A DNA stretch of 64,000 nucleotides from Hevea brasiliensis (Eukaryota; Streptophyta; Magnoliopsida; Malpighiales; Euphorbiaceae): NCBI RefSeq assembly GCF_030052815.1, contig NC_079498.1:70976992-71040991 (forward strand), read 5' to 3'. A program made the position numbers and the translations under genes. The notes under the pieces were generated by a model. That model did no database searches, was not told where the DNA came from, and saw nothing but the letters and a program-made list of their open reading frames with translations. This document shows, piece after piece, positions 58,117 to 64,000 of the stretch. The first letter of the stretch is position 1, and every line of letters starts with the position of its first letter.

Positions 58117-59566
58117 TGTCACACCTTACCCTTCTGTAAGGCATAACATGATCCCGTAGTATATTTAATGAATTACAGAACTTCACCTACCAATAACCCA
58201 TTAAATATACCAATTTTGAAACAATTTCTTATTTCTTTTTAAAGTGGTGCGCACTTTTGACAGGTGTTAAAATTGTTTTTTTTTTTAACTGAAGTGAAAT
58301 CAAATAATAAATATGAAGTATCAATAATTTCTATAAAAATTTTGGTAAAGTGCCATTTGTATTTTGTGAAAATAGTTCTTCAAAAACCTGTAAAAACCAC
58401 TTCCAATATATTTGTTCAATGTCAAACTCCAATATGGCTTAACTCAAATAAGTGTCCTCAACACAGTTCAAACTCAATTCAATATCATTTTCAGCAATTC
58501 CAAAGATAAAATGCAAAATAAAAGAGTATTTCAAAAGCTGAAATAAGAGAATTGTAATACAACATTTTGACAAGCCAAAATAATTTACAACTTTATTTTA
58601 TAACTGCTTAAGACCAAGTACATTATATATACATACAATTCACATACATTACAACAAAAATTACAAAGAGGTGGTATACTCAAAATACCAGGCAAAATCC
58701 CAAAAGTATAGCACAAGCAGCCTACTCTGCTATTTTATCTGTCAGTCTACCTGTGAACAATGAAAAAGCTATCGCTAAGTAAAATTTACTCAATGGTGCA
58801 CAATAACAATTTAAAATGCGATATATAAAACTTTTATTGATAATTTACAATTCAAATAATTCACAATTTCATGTCACAATTTTCAAAGTTCATATAACAC
58901 AAATTTGATCAAACAATTGAATAACACAGTGTTGCCAATCAATAACACAACTTAAGTCATGACACAAACTTTTCCGAATATGCCGTGTTGTATACCAAGA
59001 CAAGGCAAACTCACCCCACTAGTCAAAATCAATGAGGGAGGTGGCTAGCTAGCTAATGAGTGCTCATCCAAACTCACCTCAGACTGGTAAGCCAGAGAGG
59101 GAAGAAAGAGATCAAATATCAAACTCAACCCCACAAGTGGAGGAGAAACAGAGTAAGGGACTGCCATGCCAAGTGTAAATTAAAAACAATTCCAAATCAT
59201 ATTATTCAAATATTTCATGCAAAACATAATCAATTTCCAAAGTAAATGTTCCATTCACAAAGTGGCAACACAGTAGTTATCAAAACCCATAATTAACAGA
59301 ATGCATACTAATCAAGTTTTCAATGGGAAAACGATAATTTAAAGTTATTGTGAGCAAACACAATTTAAAACTATAATGTTAAATTGTAATTTAGGCAATA
59401 ATCAAACAAACCTCATTTTCAAATTTCTATTTCTAAGATAGGCAATAAAATTTTCTCAAATAAATTTTCCCAAGTCAAACTCACAACTCATTTCTCCAAA
59501 TAAATTTTGTAGTAAAAGCAGTGAATATAAAAAGTATTATGGACAGACCTTATCTGAGTCGCCTCT
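58117..59566 (-). repeat. TEK-2 5' LTR, first piece
   Basis: Starts TGTCACACCTTACCC next to the PBS and runs to the solo-LTR insertion. It shows the family stretch GAGGGAGGTGGCTAGCTAGC (59034-59053). No gene is supported; the small open frames at 58264 and 59060 have no coding features. Confidence 0.87.
59562..59566 (+). repeat. Left TSD of solo LTR (CCTCT)
   Basis: CCTCT here and at 63013-63017; exact match. Confidence 0.93.
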
Positions 59567-62500
59567 TGTCACACCTTACCCCTCTGTAAGGCATAACATG
59601 ATCCCGTAGAATACTTAATGAACTACCGAACTTCACCTACGGATAACTCATTAAGTACCCTACAAGGGATTTTAAAATAATTTTCTTACATTTTGGAATT
59701 GGTGAGCATTTTGGTAGGAATTAAAAACCATTTATTCAAAGTTTAAATACTAGTAAAAAATTTTGTCCATTTTAATTTTGCCGCAAATTTTATAAAAATT
59801 TTGACAGAGTTCCGTTTGTAATTGGAGAAAACAGTTCTTCAAATACCTGAGAAAAACACTTCCAAAAATTTTTCACAACTCCCAACCTCCAATAAACCTC
59901 AAATCAACTCAATTCAATTCACTTAAAAATAATTCCACAATTCAATCAAAATTTATCATCACAAAATATTTAATAATTTCATTCACATGGCATAAAGTAT
60001 GAAATTAACAAGTACAAATATTTATTTACAGAAGGAAATCCAAAAAAATAATATTATTACAATTTATTTACAACTGCTCAACTTTACATTGATACATACA
60101 ACATTACTATATTTACATAAAAAATTAACTACAAGGGTACAAAATAATACCCGTACAAAAAGACTGGTGTAGTCCTCAATTTAATAGCAGCTCACTCTAC
60201 TGCTTTCTCCTTACTCTTATCTGCGACAGCAAAATAAGCTATCGCTGAGTATAAAAATACTCAGTGGTGCACAATAAAAGAAATTTGAAATGCAATACAC
60301 AAATCATTCATTATCAAAACACAGTTTAAGTATTTCTCAATCACATTTCGCAAATTATCAAAGCTCATAATAACACAATTTAGTCAAATAATTTAAGAAA
60401 CACAGTCTTGCCAATTCATACACAACTTAAGCCATGATACAAAATTTTCGATCAATGCCGTGTTGTACACCACGACAAAGCAATCTATAACCCCATTAAT
60501 CGAAATCAATGAGGGAGGTGGCTAGCTAGCTAATGAGTACTCATCCGATCTCAACCTCAACTGGCAAGCCAGAGAGGGAGGAAAATGAACGATCTCAACC
60601 CCATAAATGGAGGAGGAATAATGTGATACTGTCATGCTAAGTGTGAACATAAAATCAATTCAAAACAATTTATTCAAATAATTTATGAGAAATCTGGTCA
60701 ATTTTTAAAGTCATATTCACAATCATAAATGGCAACACAATTCATAATTAACTAAAAAAAAATCAAAATTTCAAGAATCATATATTTAAACAAAAATTAC
60801 TGTGCACAGACCTGACGTGAGTCGCCTCTAGGCCTTGACTCAGTCTCTCCGAGCTTCCAAGTCTTTTTCAGCTGAAACATACAGTTTCATAGTGTTTCAG
60901 TACCATATCTTAGCATAAATCCAAAAATAAATTTAACTTCACTTTTACCTAGCTCTAACGTGCCAAATTCGACGTTCTTGAAATTTTTGTGTTTCGGGTT
61001 ACTATTCACTACACTATTCAAGTCAATTTGTTGACTTTCTAAAGCTTAATATGTATGGGAACTCCAACTTCACCCACATACCACATTTTGGTCATTAAAT
61101 TTGTTGGTTTTGGTCATTTTCTCAAAGCTTAAGTCCTTTAGGCAAAATTGTCAAATTTTCAGTTTTTGTGTCTCTAGTTGCACTGTTCCATTGGTCATTC
61201 TACTATTCCAATTTGGCAAAACTTTCTTCATAGAAAATGTTTCCTATTGTCTTAAGTTTATTCTCCTTTTTGAATCACCCCAATTGGAGTTGTTTAGCTC
61301 AAGTTATGGCCATTTGAACCATGGCTGCCGGATTGGAAACAACCCAGATTTTCTGGGCAAATTTGGTGCTGGCAGTTTTGGGTCACCAGCTTGGGGTGGC
61401 CAAATGACTTGGTTGCTGGCAGAATTTTGGTTTGTGTTCTTTATAAAAGTTTTAGGTCTATATCTCATCTAGCCACTGGTAAAATTTCAGATCATTTGGA
61501 CCTGGCTAACTCGAGTTATGACCAAATGAACAGACTGTTCATTTGATTAGTTTGTACAGGGCAGCCTGCACTTTTCCAACTTTGGTTAACTTGTTCACTA
61601 GGTTTTGGTCACTTTTTGGGCATGGTTCCTAAATGAAAATTGTGTCATTTTATGTCTCTTTTCATCCCCAATTGGTCCCATATCAATTGGACTTGTAAAA
61701 TTTCATTTTTGGTCCTTCAAAGCTAACTTGGTCATGCTGCCAGTAGCATGACCACACTCCCTCCGAATTTAGCTTTCACTCCAACCATTCCAACACAACT
61801 CATTTGGTCACAAATGACCATTTTTCACTTCAAAATAGGTCCAAGACACCATTTACTCATTTCTTACATTTTTGGTTCATAAACCCAAAGTCCCAAAACC
61901 CTAACTCACTTAATTTGTTACATTTTACTAATTCCAACCATACAAACACAATTCCTCAACTTATTCAAGCTTTCTAACATATTTTATTCAATCAAACTCA
62001 TGAAATTCTCACCCCTACATAGGCTGGACGAATTTTCCTTTGGTCCTCTAAAGATGTTTTCTTTTCATTTTAAGTATATTTCTAGGTTAATTAAGTTATA
62101 AACATAACTAAATCAACTGACAAATCAAGTTTAGTTTACTAACCTTGTGTGCAGAATTTTTTTCTCCCTTTTCTTCAAGTTTTCTTTTCTTTCTTTCCCT
62201 TAGATCTTGTTTTCTAGTTGCCCAAACAAGTTTTATCTATGGTAGATTATTTTTTTGTGGTGGGATTTTTAGTTCTTCAAGCTCACAATAGAGCTTGAAT
62301 GGAGATTTTGTGAGAGAGAGAAGAGAGAGGCGGCAAGAATGGGAAGAAGATGACTTATTAATTTTTTTTTCTTTTCTTTTCTTTATGTATTTTAGCTTAT
62401 GGAAGACCCAAAAAAAATCTAATAAATTAAATATATTAATTATTACTTTTATGACATCATGCATGATGTCATGCATGATGTCATCTCCTTACACTTTTTT

Positions 62501-63012
62501 TTTCTATTAGTTCTTTAATTTAATTTCCGACTCTGAAATTTTCTTTTCTCCGATTTTATTTGATAGTTAGGTCAGGAGTCAGCTCTCGGGGTCAATTGAT
62601 CAAATTGCCCCTCGCCAGTTCATCCCGGTTTGCAAATAATTCAATATTTCTTCCGGCTCCCTAACCTAATATTTGACTAACTTAACAGTCCTTTTTCATG
62701 ATTTTCTCTTTTCCACTGCATTCATAAAGGTCCTAAGGACCGCGGCGTCACATTTTACAGTTCGAAATTTGAGTTTAAAATGGCTTCGCAGTCGTTCCCG
62801 AGAAGGTCACCCATCGCTGTGACTCTCGGCTCGTTTAACCTCTTATGTTCTATTTTTATTATTTATACTTAACTAATTGAACATTACTAATTATTTGTGT
62901 TTATGGCTTCTCTAATTGACTTAAGTGTGGTTCTAATCCCCTTAATTGTCCGGACCGACTCCGGTCACTGGAATAGTGAAATATAGCAGGCTATACCAAT
63001 AGGGGTGTTACA
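59567..63012 (-). mobile_element. Solo LTR of a Tekay-like element
   Basis: 3,446 bp from TGTCACACC to GGTGTTACA with no internal region, flanked by a perfect TSD: the product of recombination between two LTRs of one element. Its right part (60850-63012) is close to the TEK-1 LTR. Its middle (about 60350-60650) instead resembles the TEK-2 LTR, including GGTGGCTAGCTAGC. The CATGCATG palindrome pair is at 62457-62481. The open frame 61101-61472 is not a gene. Confidence 0.93.
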
Positions 63013-63017
63013 CCTCT
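63013..63017 (+). repeat. Right TSD of solo LTR (CCTCT)
   Basis: Exact copy of 59562-59566. Confidence 0.93.
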
Positions 63018-64000
63018 AGGCCTTGACTCAATGTTTCTTATGCTTCTCTATATCCTTTTCAACTAAAACACACAATTTAAAGTGTTTCAGTACTCAGTTA
63101 ACTTGTTTCTAACAATAAGATCCAATATCTAAATTTTCTTAATACTATTCCCTTTAATTCATTTCATTAGTCAACCTATAATGTTGACCATTAATACATA
63201 CTAGGTGAATTAATTATAATATTCCCAATTTGTCACATTTTATAGTCTCTAAGTGCTGGCATATGTTACCAATTTCATTTTAAACTTATTGCATTTTATT
63301 GCCATTTTCCAGACATCATGGCCAATGTTTATAGTCTATTGGACAAAGCTACAATGTAAATTTAACAGATTTCTCTTCCTTAAATTGTTTCTCATTATGT
63401 TTTCTTTAATTTTCTTTTTGAATCACTCCATTGGGAGTTGTATAGCTCAAGTTATGGTCAATTAACCATAACTAGGTCAAATCTAATTTTTAGTTTCCTA
63501 TTTAGGCATTTTTGGTTCTGACTTTACTAATTTATTTGGACTATTTGTAATCACCTTGAGGTCTAGCATTCCCCATAAGTATTGTTTCCCTATGTCTTAG
63601 GGACAACCAGAAATTTTGCATACCATATTTCAAGTCTTATAGAATTCTTTGTAGATAAATTATTAACTTGGACTCAAAGGTCCTATATTGGCATGGTCCT
63701 CAATTAGGTCAATGATTTTGACCTTAAATTCTGGTCTTATACATTTATAATTTGAGAAAGTTGTCTAAAACAAAGTTTTAGGTCTTTTTCTTAGCTTTCT
63801 AGATTGGTATGACTCATTTAATTGGACACTTCTTGTGGGAGATATGCTTATTTGAATTTTCTAGATTTTATGGTCAATTGTGCTAATTCCAAATTTAGTG
63901 TGCCAACTTAATCAAGTTAGTTGACATAGTTCCCTTGATTCTGGGTTTTGGTCAAATTATCAATATTGTAGATCTATGTATTATTGAAATTTTGGGACTA
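63018..64000 (-). repeat. TEK-2 5' LTR, second piece, running off the window
   Basis: Resumes TEK-2 LTR after the solo LTR. From about 63127 it is collinear with 43152 onward in the other LTR of the same element. No gene; the open frame 63253-63465 has a homologous but broken counterpart in the other copy. Confidence 0.86.

Larger units (their letters stand above)
40938..64000 (-). mobile_element. TEK-2: degraded Tekay-like gypsy element, minus strand, right end outside window
   Basis: Its 3' LTR on the minus strand is in three pieces (55791-54822, 45042 to about 43152, 41357-40938), split by ATH-2 and COP-4. The gutted internal region is 55792-58116. Its 5' LTR is 58117-59566 and 63018-64000, split by a solo LTR. 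The terminal bases (TGTCACACC), the PBS type and gag/pol remnants match TEK-1, but most of the LTR body is a different subfamily. RT and integrase are not found in the internal part, so it could not move itself. Confidence 0.88.

Noticed and set aside
62237..62510. Overlapping open frames on both strands near 62237-62510
   Set aside because: They are driven by low-complexity A/T and GA-rich LTR sequence plus the CATGCATG palindrome, not by coding sequence.
1..64000. A host gene or a new non-transposon system
   Set aside because: After removing LTRs, leaders and gag-pol parts, nothing of useful length is left unexplained except about 0.7 kb of featureless sequence within TEK-2 (56240-56520 and 57240-57640).

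Overview
The window is plant nuclear DNA, most likely from an AT-rich eudicot genome. It consists almost entirely of LTR retrotransposons inserted into one another. I found no host protein-coding gene, tRNA, rRNA or CRISPR array. The plant assignment rests on lineage-typical polyproteins: Athila-like and Tekay/Del-like Ty3/gypsy, and Angela/BARE-like Ty1/copia. It also rests on plant-type primer-binding sites (TGGTATCAGAGCC-like and TGGCGCCATTGCCGGGGAA). I cannot name the species.

Layout, oldest to youngest, from nesting and target-site duplications (TSDs). The base layer is an Athila-like gypsy, ATH-1 (1-1011 and 38620-40600, + strand). Copia COP-1 (1012-38619, +) sits in its pol. COP-1 was split by COP-2 (4154-21988, -, TSD ACCAC) and by the Tekay-like TEK-1 (23470-35707, -, TSD AAGCA). 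COP-2 was split in turn by COP-3 (7951-15834, +, TSD GATGT). A second copia, COP-5 (from 40601, +), interrupts the ATH-1 integrase and was itself cut at 40938 by another Tekay-like element, TEK-2 (-, running past the right edge). The left LTR of TEK-2 holds an Athila fragment, ATH-2 (41358 to about 43151), and the near-complete copia COP-4 (45043-54821, -, TSD TTAAA). Its right LTR holds a solo Tekay-like LTR (59567-63012, TSD CCTCT). Nesting is four levels deep on both sides.

Condition. Every gag-pol is broken by nonsense codons or frameshifts. COP-4 is the best preserved: two LTRs, PBS, PPT, TSD and all domains, with a handful of inactivating changes. COP-2 carries a changed reverse-transcriptase active site (YVDE). 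COP-3 has lost the catalytic Glu of its integrase and is 3'-truncated. COP-1 has lost most of gag, protease and integrase. TEK-2 has lost its reverse transcriptase and integrase.

Most notable structure. COP-3 landed in its relative COP-2 in the opposite orientation. This makes an inverted repeat with arms of about 6.2 kb (7951-14143 and 15835-21988) around a spacer of about 1.7 kb. A read-through transcript could fold into a long hairpin, so the locus is a candidate natural small-RNA source against this copia family. This is inference from arrangement, not shown expression. I did not find a convincing new non-transposon system.
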